A stretch of DNA of 10,000 nt from Candidatus Hydrogenedens sp. GTDB lineage: Bacteria; Hydrogenedentota; Hydrogenedentia; Hydrogenedentales; Hydrogenedentaceae. Position 1 is the stretch's first letter, and every line of letters starts with the position of its first letter. Below the pieces are notes generated by a model. That model did not search any database, was not told where the DNA came from, and worked only from the letters and a program-made list of their open reading frames with translations. Where the stretch lies: positions 1-10,000 of the forward strand of contig JAIWNQ010000063.1 in assembly GCA_020216745.1 (NCBI GenBank), in the 5' to 3' direction. Shown in pieces: positions 1-6,725 of this stretch. A program made the position numbers and the translations under genes.

Positions 1-70
1 ACGCGTCCCAAACTTAACTATGGAATGTCAAGGACCTTCATGGGGTCCACGTATGAGTAGTAGTAACTAA
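1..70 (+). CDS. Possible C-terminal fragment of an unidentified protein, cut by the window edge
   Basis: One plus-strand frame is open from the window edge (first full codon at position 2) to a TAA at 68-70. It would encode a 22-residue tail containing NLTMECQGPSWGPR and ending in SSSN. The other two plus frames stop earlier, at TAA 15-17 and TAG 58-60. I do not recognise the tail. The stretch is too short to show coding bias, so it may be noncoding. If real, it lies 26 bases upstream of smpB in the same direction and could share its transcript. The 71-96 gap shows no convincing promoter or terminator. Confidence 0.35.
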   Translation, partial: RVPNLTMECQGPSWGPRMSSSN

Positions 71-96
71 AAATAATATCTTTAAAAAGGGCTTTT

Positions 97-564
97 ATGG
101 CACGACAAAGTGGAGAAAAATTAATCGTTCAAAATAGACGTGCCCATTTTGATTATGAAATTATGGAACGATATGAAGCTGGAATTGCCCTCAAAGGAAC
201 TGAGGTAAAGTCCCTACGAACTTCAGGAAGTATGTCAATTCAAGATGCCTATGTCGACTACGAAGATGGCGAACTCTTTTTAGTCAATTCTTACATACGC
301 CCATACGAACAGGGAAACATACTAAATCATGACCCACATAGGAAAAGAAAACTACTACTCCACAAACGAGAAATAATCCGTTTAGGAAGAAAAATCGAAG
401 AAAAAGGTTTGACTTTAATACCTCTTCGCGTATATTTTAAAAATGGCTTGGTCAAAGTAGAAATAGGCTTAGGACGTGGCAAAAAAGTAATAGATAAACG
501 TGAAGAAATAAAAAGGAAAGATACTGAACGGGAAATAGAAAGAATTGTAAAACGATACCGATAA
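97..564 (+). CDS. smpB: SsrA-binding protein SmpB
   Basis: SmpB binds the tRNA-like domain of tmRNA and delivers it with EF-Tu to ribosomes stalled on broken mRNAs, so that the nascent peptide is tagged for proteolysis. The 155-residue length is normal for the family. Visible hallmarks are the N-terminal NRRAHFDYEI segment (13-22), the core KGTEVKSLR (33-41), SYIRPYEQGN (65-74), the HDPHRKRKLLLH stretch (78-89) and LTLIPLRVYFKNGLVKVEIG (105-124). The Lys/Arg-rich tail beginning GKKVIDKREE (128-137) and running to RIVKRYR is the part that enters the mRNA channel in known SmpB. A weak AAGGG lies about seven bases before the ATG. The next gene starts 34 bases downstream on the same strand. No tmRNA gene was seen in the window. 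Identification is secure. Confidence 0.97.
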   Translation: MARQSGEKLIVQNRRAHFDYEIMERYEAGIALKGTEVKSLRTSGSMSIQDAYVDYEDGELFLVNSYIRPYEQGNILNHDPHRKRKLLLHKREIIRLGRKIEEKGLTLIPLRVYFKNGLVKVEIGLGRGKKVIDKREEIKRKDTEREIERIVKRYR

Positions 565-586
565 AATGTGTTAAAATAAGTTATAC

Positions 587-592
587 GGAGGT
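587..592 (+). promoter_or_regulatory. Strong ribosome binding site of the repeat-tailed protein
   Basis: GGAGGT, a near-perfect Shine-Dalgarno sequence, stands six bases before the ATG at 599. It is the strongest such site in the window and fixes the start of the downstream gene. It also argues that this otherwise unrecognised small gene is translated. Confidence 0.8.
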
Positions 593-598
593 ATAACA

Positions 599-1039
599 AT
601 GGAAACCAAAGAAAAGAAAAAAAATCCAGCAAAATGGCTACCCAAAGATTTCTGGATTCATTATATCGGTCCTATGAGCCCATCCGCATTCCTTAAAATC
701 TCTGGGGTTTATAGCCCATACCGTGCCGTTGAAAAACATTTAAGACGATTATCCACATTTTACGGCATTGTAAGGCAAGGCACCTGGAAAGAAACTTTTG
801 CAAATTCTAACCAATTTACATTCGAAGAGGTCTTTTGGGGAATTATTGCATACCTTAAAGAAACAGAACACGAATGGAAACAAGAATGGAAAGAATTCTG
901 GCTGGCTCAAGATGTCGATAATCCACTTGAAGACACAAGCATCATAAAAAAAGATGATAGTAGTATCATAAAAAAAGATGATAGCAGTTTCATAAAAAAA
1001 GATGAAAGTACTATCTATAAAAAATCAGATATGAACTAA
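599..1039 (+). CDS. Unrecognised small protein with an 8-residue tandem-repeat tail
   Basis: A 146-residue protein that I do not recognise. It has a charged lysine-rich start (residues 3-12), then a mixed aromatic and charged body (about 13-105) that looks soluble and mostly helical, including the Trp-rich WKQEWKEFW near 92-100. There is no signal peptide and no membrane segment. Residues 114-145 are four tandem copies of an 8-residue unit: SIIKKDDS, SIIKKDDS, SFIKKDES, TIYKKSDM. The strong GGAGGT site and its place between smpB and the DUF434 gene support a real gene. The spacing (34 bases upstream, 32 downstream) suggests an operon. Nothing in the neighbourhood reveals a function. The repeat tail may be disordered or mediate contacts. 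Confidence 0.75.
   Translation: METKEKKKNPAKWLPKDFWIHYIGPMSPSAFLKISGVYSPYRAVEKHLRRLSTFYGIVRQGTWKETFANSNQFTFEEVFWGIIAYLKETEHEWKQEWKEFWLAQDVDNPLEDTSIIKKDDSSIIKKDDSSFIKKDESTIYKKSDMN
938..1033 (+). repeat. Four in-frame 24-bp tandem repeats with A7 tracts
   Basis: Four 24-base units follow without gaps at 938-961, 962-985, 986-1009 and 1010-1033. The first two differ at only a few third-position or synonymous bases, while the third and fourth are progressively diverged. Units 1-3 each carry a run of seven A (946-952, 970-976, 994-1000) and unit 4 has six (1019-1024). Both the 24-base unit and the homopolymers are typical substrates for replication slippage. Gain or loss of a whole unit keeps the reading frame, whereas a single-A change truncates the protein within one repeat. 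Confidence 0.9.
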
Positions 1040-1071
1040 CCTTCATACCATAAATAAAAAATGGCTTTAAT

Positions 1072-1785
1072 ATGACAAAACAACAACATCGGGGTAAAAA
1101 TCCACTGGATGAAAAATTATTTGCTCCACAAGAAATACCTAAATTAAAAGAAGCAGTCCGCGACCTTTCATACCTTTATACGCGAAATTATTCAGAAAAA
1201 AGCGCCATTAAAATCGTTGGAGACCATTATCAATTAAGAAAAAGACAAAGAATAGCTGTCCAGAGGTCTGCATGCTCTGATAATTCACTAAAAAAACGAA
1301 AAGAAAGCGAAGTAGACGAAGAAGAATTATTTGGTAAAAGAATTTACATCGATGGATATAACATATTAATCACTATCGAAAGTATGTTATCAGGAGGAGT
1401 TCTAATTCTTGCAAGGGATGGCTGTATTCGAGACATGGCAAGCATACACGGTTCATATCATAAAGTTCAGGAAACTATCCCTGCTCTAAACTGGATAGGT
1501 GAACGATTGCCATACTATGACCCTGCAGAAGTAAATTGGTTTTTAGACAAACCTATCTCTAATAGTGGAAAACTGGCAAAATTGATACGAGAAATATCTT
1601 TAAATTTTGGTCAAAAATGGAATGTGGAACTTGTGGACAACCCTGACCACGTACTGATTTCAGAAGGGGGAATTATATTAACCTCAGACAGCTGGATTTT
1701 AGACCGTGTATCGTGCTGGTTTAATTTTATTTTCAACAGTATTGAATTCCATCTATCCAAGTTTTGGATTGTAGATATTTCTTAA
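1072..1785 (+). CDS. DUF434 domain-containing protein
   Basis: A 237-residue protein matching the DUF434 family (COG2454-like), whose biochemical role is not established. The N-terminal helical DUF434 part (about 23-70) shows LKEAVRDLSYLYTRNYSEKSA and then the basic YQLRKRQRIAVQR. The C-terminal part (about 88-215) has the family's signature blocks: IYIDGYNILITIES (91-104), LARDGCIRDMASIHGSYHK (113-131), FLDKPISNSGKLAKLIRE (157-174) and a late ILTSDSWILDRV (202-213). The conserved acidic residues, such as D94, D116, D159 and D206, recall a PIN- or NYN-like nuclease fold, which is my inference. No clear Shine-Dalgarno precedes the ATG, so it may be translated after the upstream gene. The stop lies 10 bases from the convergent kinase gene. 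Confidence 0.88.
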   Translation: MTKQQHRGKNPLDEKLFAPQEIPKLKEAVRDLSYLYTRNYSEKSAIKIVGDHYQLRKRQRIAVQRSACSDNSLKKRKESEVDEEELFGKRIYIDGYNILITIESMLSGGVLILARDGCIRDMASIHGSYHKVQETIPALNWIGERLPYYDPAEVNWFLDKPISNSGKLAKLIREISLNFGQKWNVELVDNPDHVLISEGGIILTSDSWILDRVSCWFNFIFNSIEFHLSKFWIVDIS

Positions 1786-1795
1786 ATTACACTAA

Positions 1796-4447
1796 TCATG
1801 TGAGATATGTTTGCAACATCTTAGAAAGAACATTCATGTTATACGGCTTATTTAAAAACCCTTGGATAGAAAAACCAAGCTCTTTCTCATCCAACGTGTG
1901 CTTCAGAAGCCCACTACTTAGAAAAATAGGTATGTCCGAAGACTTAGAACGAATATGCCGTGCTACTTCTATTCCATCCAAATAAGGCATAGTAATATCC
2001 AAGATCACTGCACAAATACACTCTTTGTTCTGTTCAAATAATTCCACAGCTTCACGGCCATCCTTTGCAGAAATAACATTAAAGCCCATCTTTTCAAGCA
2101 TTTTTACCGTTATCTGAAGAATAATCGCTTCGTCATCCGCAAAAAGTATAGTCCCTTTCCCTTGCCATTTCTCCTGAACCTCAACCTCTACATAAGTCCC
2201 ATTTGGTTTTGTATATGGCAGATATACCTTAAATACAGTTCCTTTCCCTAATTCACTGTATACTTTTATAGTTCCCGAATGTGCACGTATTGCCCCCATA
2301 ACCATAGCCAACCCCAATCCTCTGCCTTTATCCTTTGTTGTGAAAAATGGGTCAAATATTTTCGAGATTACGTCTTTATCCATTCCACAACCTGTATCTG
2401 AAACTTCAAGAACTACATACTTCTTGGGCTCTATACCCTCCTTAAACCATGCAGTCCGCATCAACCCCGTATCATAATCTACTATATATGTCTTAACTCG
2501 AATAAGACCACTATGATTACCTATAGCATCTGATGCGTTGATAACCAAATTTAACAATATCGAACGAAATTGACCTGGTTCACCGAATATCATCATATCT
2601 TCAGTACCCAGCTCAAACTCCAATAATACCTTCTTTGAAACACTTATTTTCAGTAAATGTTCCATCTCACAGATTATTTTATTAATATTCAACACTTGAT
2701 GTGGTTGTTGTTTCTTACCCGAAAAAACAAGCAACTCCTTACACAATTCAGCAGCACTCTTAACTGATTCATCTATTCCAACAAGATAATTTTTAATTGC
2801 ATCTGGATTATGCAAATCTAACAAAGCAAGGTCAATATTCCCCATAATGGCCATGAGTATATTGTTAAAATCATGAGCAATTGCACCCGACATAACCCCT
2901 AAACTTTCCAATTTCTGAGTATGCTGTAATTGCAACCTCAATTGTTCTTGTTCCATCTGAATTCGCTTAATGTTTGTAATATCTTGAATAAGAATAAGGT
3001 GTAACATCTTCCCTTCTGTGATTTGAACAGAACGATATATAATCCTAAGATTCAGCAACTCGCCTCTTTTATTACATTCATCTATCTCAAACTCATAAGA
3101 TAAAGTGTTCTCTCCTCCACTATCTTCTTTATGATAATCCAATATTAACTGCGTTATACGGGGTATAAATGAAACAACAGGATTAGATATTACTTCATCA
3201 CTATCCCAACCAAATATTTCCTCAGTAGCCTTATTCCAAAATTCAATATTCCCTTCTGTATTTATCGCAACAACCCCCATGGGTGCAGAATCAATTAAAG
3301 CTTTTAAAATAGACATGGTCTCATTAAGAGTATCTATGATAGCTTTCAATTCTGTAATATCCTCATAAATACCCAATACTCCCATAGATTTTCCACCTAT
3401 CCCTACCAAAGGTATTTTACTCGTTCTCAACCAGATCAACCCACCATCAGGCGTCGTTTGTGATTCTTCATAAAATACTTTAGACACCCCAGTCGAAATA
3501 ACAGCCCTATCATCTTGACGATACATATCCGCTTGAGTTTTCCATGGGAAACTATAATCTGTCTTACCTATAACATCCTCTGGTGATTTTTCCCCTGCAT
3601 CTCGTGCAAAAGCAAGATTACAACCTAAATAACGCAAATCTGTATCCTTCCAGAAAACACGAACTGGAAGTAAATCGAGTATCAAACGCAAAAACGCTCT
3701 ATTATTTTCTACCTCCTTCTGCAACCGCTCCTTATCATCCAGATTCTCAATATATGAGAAAAAACAACTAATCGGAAAGCTTTGGCCATCAGGAATAGCA
3801 AGCGTGTGAACCAATGCACGAAAAGTCGTCTTATCTTTTCGCACATAATGCTTTTCAACAAGCGTTAACCCCCTAAGTAAAATCTGATGATTATTTAATG
3901 CCTCTCTATAAATTAGTGACTCACGTTCCACATTTTGCGCGTCCGTTACATCCTGCCAACTTAATTTCAATAATTCGTCACGAGTATACCCTAATAGTGA
4001 ACATAATGCTGGATTGGCATCTATCCAGTGCCCTCCAATATCCGTTATTCCTAAAGGCAAATCCAACTCATGAAAAAAATTGTATATCTTAGGACTTTGC
4101 TCAATTACATTCAAAGGTTTAGGCAAAATAGACGTATAATCTTGAACTATGATTTTGTTCGTCGAAAGATTATTCTGCTTAGGAATGATTATAGAACACC
4201 AATAATACTTATTTGCCCGATTCGCAAACCATGCACCTATTTGTCTTTCATCACAATAACCTTGTTCAGGATATAAAAAACTTTTGACCCTCTCCCGATA
4301 AGGCTCAAAAATCCAATTATAAATCGAAGACTCCTTATATTCTTTAACTTCAAAATCTAAAAAAAGACTATTCTCCGATTGTATGTCCGTTATAATTCCT
4401 CCCTCTTTCAATTCTAAAACCACACATACTGGAGTAAAATATTTCAT
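1796..4447 (-). CDS. PAS-rich soluble hybrid sensor histidine kinase with C-terminal receiver domain
   Basis: A cytoplasmic signalling protein of 883 residues that autophosphorylates on histidine and passes phosphate to its own receiver. The order is: a degenerate PAS-like N-terminus (about 5-110), three PAS domains (about 120-235, 248-368, 380-495), a coiled coil (495-512), HisKA with phospho-acceptor H525 in IAHDFNN, and HATPase_c with N-box N637 (LVINASDA), G1 DTGCGM (684-689), FDPFFTT (698-704) and GRGLGLA (708-714). The receiver (about 766-883) has acidic D771/D772, phospho-acceptor D817 (VILDITMP), S844 and K867 (FLNKP). No membrane segment is visible, so the signal is probably an internal ligand or redox state. 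There is no partner regulator or output domain in the window, so it is an orphan here and presumably feeds a phosphotransfer protein elsewhere. It has its own upstream gap with a candidate promoter. Class is certain, ligand unknown. Confidence 0.96.
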   Translation of the reverse strand: MKYFTPVCVVLELKEGGIITDIQSENSLFLDFEVKEYKESSIYNWIFEPYRERVKSFLYPEQGYCDERQIGAWFANRANKYYWCSIIIPKQNNLSTNKIIVQDYTSILPKPLNVIEQSPKIYNFFHELDLPLGITDIGGHWIDANPALCSLLGYTRDELLKLSWQDVTDAQNVERESLIYREALNNHQILLRGLTLVEKHYVRKDKTTFRALVHTLAIPDGQSFPISCFFSYIENLDDKERLQKEVENNRAFLRLILDLLPVRVFWKDTDLRYLGCNLAFARDAGEKSPEDVIGKTDYSFPWKTQADMYRQDDRAVISTGVSKVFYEESQTTPDGGLIWLRTSKIPLVGIGGKSMGVLGIYEDITELKAIIDTLNETMSILKALIDSAPMGVVAINTEGNIEFWNKATEEIFGWDSDEVISNPVVSFIPRITQLILDYHKEDSGGENTLSYEFEIDECNKRGELLNLRIIYRSVQITEGKMLHLILIQDITNIKRIQMEQEQLRLQLQHTQKLESLGVMSGAIAHDFNNILMAIMGNIDLALLDLHNPDAIKNYLVGIDESVKSAAELCKELLVFSGKKQQPHQVLNINKIICEMEHLLKISVSKKVLLEFELGTEDMMIFGEPGQFRSILLNLVINASDAIGNHSGLIRVKTYIVDYDTGLMRTAWFKEGIEPKKYVVLEVSDTGCGMDKDVISKIFDPFFTTKDKGRGLGLAMVMGAIRAHSGTIKVYSELGKGTVFKVYLPYTKPNGTYVEVEVQEKWQGKGTILFADDEAIILQITVKMLEKMGFNVISAKDGREAVELFEQNKECICAVILDITMPYLDGIEVARHIRSKSSDIPIFLSSGLLKHTLDEKELGFSIQGFLNKPYNMNVLSKMLQTYLT

Positions 4448-4482
4448 TCATTTCTTTCTTAAAAATTAGTTTATCAACTTCT

Positions 4483-4488
4483 ATTATA
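4483..4488 (-). promoter_or_regulatory. Candidate -10 element of the histidine kinase gene
   Basis: On the minus strand this reads TATAAT, a perfect sigma-70 -10 consensus, 35 bases upstream of the kinase ATG at 4447. That would leave a leader of roughly 25-30 bases. No good -35 hexamer is found at 16-18 bases; the best is TATGAA. In such AT-rich DNA a TATAAT can occur by chance. Confidence 0.4.
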
Positions 4489-4592
4489 CACTTTTTTTAT
4501 TATCATTCATACAAATTCACACAACTCCCATTCCTATTTCAAATTCACCTTATCAAACCCTTCCAACTTGTCTGCTTCTTCGACCCTCTAAA

Positions 4593-5762
4593 CTACATTC
4601 CCCTACCCTTCCAAAAACAACGAGCCCAAACAGGTCTCACATCAGTTATTTCCAATTGCCCAAGTTTCTCAAGCCACCGACAAAGCAACTGCTCATGAAC
4701 CTCAAATGCAGTATCAGGTTTAGGAGGATTCTCAAGCCATTCCCGTTCTACTTGCTCTCTTTCCCCATCAAACACAGGAAAAGTAATCTCTGGATTCTTC
4801 ATAACCAATCGCTGAAATTTTTCATGTTTCCACCAAAATACCTCATCAAATTCACCATAAACATTGCAAAATCTACCGCTTAAAGGTCGTGATACTTCTA
4901 CAGGCTTGAACAAACTGATACAGGGTGTGGATGTTGCAGTAACCCAATGTGAACAATTCCGAGATGTAAGTTCTGCAACCCATGACGCAGTAGTTTGATA
5001 ATTAAGGAATAACCCACCTGCATGCATACAGGGAGCATCCATTCCACCATGAAACCAGTGATATTCTGGATAAACACGCCCATCTTTGTGTAGTCGTAAA
5101 ATTCTAAACATATCTGAAATAGTCGGACTATTAGGCACACATTGTTCAATAGCATTTCTCCGTTTTAAGCACTGAGTAAATTGGCTTTTTATTCGGTCTT
5201 CATACCTTTCCTTAAAACCCTTTATCGTTAATCCATTTGATATAGAACGGAACCCTTGCACTCTCTCAACCTCATAATATTTATCTGCAGTTTCAAGAAC
5301 ATAGGCTTCACACGGGTCAGCAATAATAAAACTGTTATGGTAGTACATCCTTTTCTTGAAACCGCAATTCCCCCCCTGACCATAAACCTCTACAAAATGA
5401 ATAATAGTCTCGCATGCTTGTTTCGCATTCATAGAGCGTTCCAAAGCAAGACGCAGTAAATCCATCCCTGTAAGTCCCGTTGTAGCGTAAGGCTGATTGG
5501 TAAATACCGCTTCATTACCAATAGTAACACCAAGTTCATTCGTTCCCATTTCTGCACCCCACATCCAGACAGGTTTGCTTATCAAAATGGCATAGGTCTC
5601 TCTAATCTGAGGAATTACTATATGTGTGCATTTCAGTAACTCATCTTCTGAATAATTTTTCCGTGGTTGCCATAGAAGAACCTGTGGTTCATCCACCTCT
5701 CTGTCCGAATTCTTCGCAAACAACACCCTTTGATTATCAACAAAAACAACTGTATCACACAT
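4593..5762 (-). CDS. Secernin-like Ntn-hydrolase, peptidase family C69
   Basis: A 389-residue member of the dipeptidase A/secernin branch of peptidase family C69. These N-terminal nucleophile hydrolases use a cysteine exposed at the mature N-terminus. Here Cys2 follows Met directly (MCDTVVFVDN), which fits activation by Met removal without a propeptide. Other hallmarks are FAKNSDREVDEPQ (15-27), MWGAEMGTNELGVTIGNEAV (67-86), YYHNSFIIADPCEAYVLET (140-158), SISNGLTI (173-180), MHAGG (246-250) and WVTATSTPCISLFKP (273-287). No signal peptide is seen, so it should act in the cytoplasm. It is the last gene of the unit, three bases after cas6, with no evident Shine-Dalgarno, which suggests translational coupling. 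Many secernin-like proteins have no known substrate. Family is secure. A role in CRISPR-linked defence is only suggested by position. Confidence 0.9.
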   Translation of the reverse strand: MCDTVVFVDNQRVLFAKNSDREVDEPQVLLWQPRKNYSEDELLKCTHIVIPQIRETYAILISKPVWMWGAEMGTNELGVTIGNEAVFTNQPYATTGLTGMDLLRLALERSMNAKQACETIIHFVEVYGQGGNCGFKKRMYYHNSFIIADPCEAYVLETADKYYEVERVQGFRSISNGLTIKGFKERYEDRIKSQFTQCLKRRNAIEQCVPNSPTISDMFRILRLHKDGRVYPEYHWFHGGMDAPCMHAGGLFLNYQTTASWVAELTSRNCSHWVTATSTPCISLFKPVEVSRPLSGRFCNVYGEFDEVFWWKHEKFQRLVMKNPEITFPVFDGEREQVEREWLENPPKPDTAFEVHEQLLCRWLEKLGQLEITDVRPVWARCFWKGRGM

Positions 5763-5765
5763 ATT

Positions 5766-6725
5766 TTAATTCACAGGTAAAAGATTATACTTACCTAATC
5801 CAAAAACCGTTCCTTTTCCGATATGGAGATACTCGCCCCAGCAAAGAATCTCAATAACTTCAGGAGGAATGTGCTCATACAGTATGGAACCTATAAAACC
5901 TCCCATAACAACCTTTCGGTCCTGACGCGAAGAATAACGAACCCAGTCTTGCCATTGAAATGCAGAATACAAAGGCTGAAGTTTTTTTACTGTTTCAAGT
6001 AGAGGGCTCACTTCTTTTTCTAAATATCCACCACAGAAAAAATATTGTAACAGGGTCAATCTACGGAGCAGTCCTGGAAATATATGCGGGATTTCTCCTT
6101 TATCATGTAAATTCCCATCAATAACAAGGCGGGTCGGTGTAAGGAAATGGATTTCAATTTGTTTGTTAATTAAAAGAGTTGTCTTTTTGTTGAGTATATC
6201 TTTTATCGTAAAAGAATAAGGTTCACCAACAAACTCATTTGTTTCTGAAGAATAAAGGGGAATCCATTTACCTTCTGCAGAAAGATAGTCCAGCGACACA
6301 AGTTTAGATTTTCCACGCCCTCTTCCAAAACCTTCTTCCGCCATAACATTAAGAGCATAGATAAAATGAGGTAAAAATTCTTTTGCCCTTCCTACGAGAG
6401 TTAAATTACACTCAAAAATTTCTCCAGGTTCATAACGATCTCTGGCTTCAAGAGGCGGTTCCAGAATATAAGGGTGTGGTGCTTTGGGATATTTTTTCAT
6501 AATTTCTGATGATTTTGGGATAGGAGTCTCAAAGCACACACTATAAGCACATTTTTCACGAATAGGACATTCCGGACAGGTAAATCTCTTCAAAGCACAA
6601 GAAACCTTTTTCAATGCATGTCCCAATGCACCACGAATCATTGAACCCTTATATTCTGGCACCAATAAGGGCTCCTCCGCTAAAAAACGAACCCGCTGTA
6701 TAGTAAAACTAAGATCGTTAAACAT
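5766..6725 (-). CDS. cas6: CRISPR-associated endoribonuclease Cas6 (pre-crRNA processing RAMP protein)
   Basis: Cas6 cuts the CRISPR repeat RNA to release mature crRNAs for type I or III effectors. This 319-residue protein has the RAMP architecture of the longer Cas6 type (PF10040-like C-terminal domain). It shows N-terminal YKGSMIRGALGHALKKV (25-41), a cysteine cluster C50-x2-C53-x5-C59-x4-C64, HPYILEPP (84-91), a GFGRGRGKSKL loop (132-142), PGLLRRLTLLQYFFCGG (217-233) and the C-terminal glycine-rich HIGKGTVFGLGKY (301-313), which is diagnostic for the fold. H301 is a plausible active-site residue, but this family varies in its catalytic residues. The start codon lies inside the end of the CARF-HEPN gene (8-base overlap), a sign of translational coupling. 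There is no CRISPR repeat in the window to serve as substrate. Confidence 0.9.
   Translation of the reverse strand: MFNDLSFTIQRVRFLAEEPLLVPEYKGSMIRGALGHALKKVSCALKRFTCPECPIREKCAYSVCFETPIPKSSEIMKKYPKAPHPYILEPPLEARDRYEPGEIFECNLTLVGRAKEFLPHFIYALNVMAEEGFGRGRGKSKLVSLDYLSAEGKWIPLYSSETNEFVGEPYSFTIKDILNKKTTLLINKQIEIHFLTPTRLVIDGNLHDKGEIPHIFPGLLRRLTLLQYFFCGGYLEKEVSPLLETVKKLQPLYSAFQWQDWVRYSSRQDRKVVMGGFIGSILYEHIPPEVIEILCWGEYLHIGKGTVFGLGKYNLLPVN

Noticed and set aside
1..96. tmRNA (ssrA) or tRNA gene next to smpB
   Set aside because: No tRNA-like acceptor arm, T-loop consensus or terminal CCA was seen in the short upstream stretch.
327..632. Open frame of about 100 codons on the minus strand opposite smpB
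   Set aside because: It lies antisense to a secure gene, its product is a Phe/Ser/Leu-rich composition typical of the reverse of Lys/Glu-rich coding sequence, and it matches no family I know.
938..1033. Short tandem repeats that might be taken for a CRISPR array
   Set aside because: The units are contiguous, with no spacers, are in frame and encode a protein tail. No repeat-spacer pattern was seen anywhere in the window.
1786..1830. Possible bidirectional terminator between the convergent DUF434 and kinase genes
   Set aside because: Only a short imperfect stem (AGATATGTT with AACATCT) is present, inside the kinase coding end, without a T-run after it.
4898..5155. Second minus-strand open frame inside the C69 gene
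   Set aside because: It is an alternative frame of a gene whose family motifs continue uninterrupted through the region; there is no sign of a frameshift.
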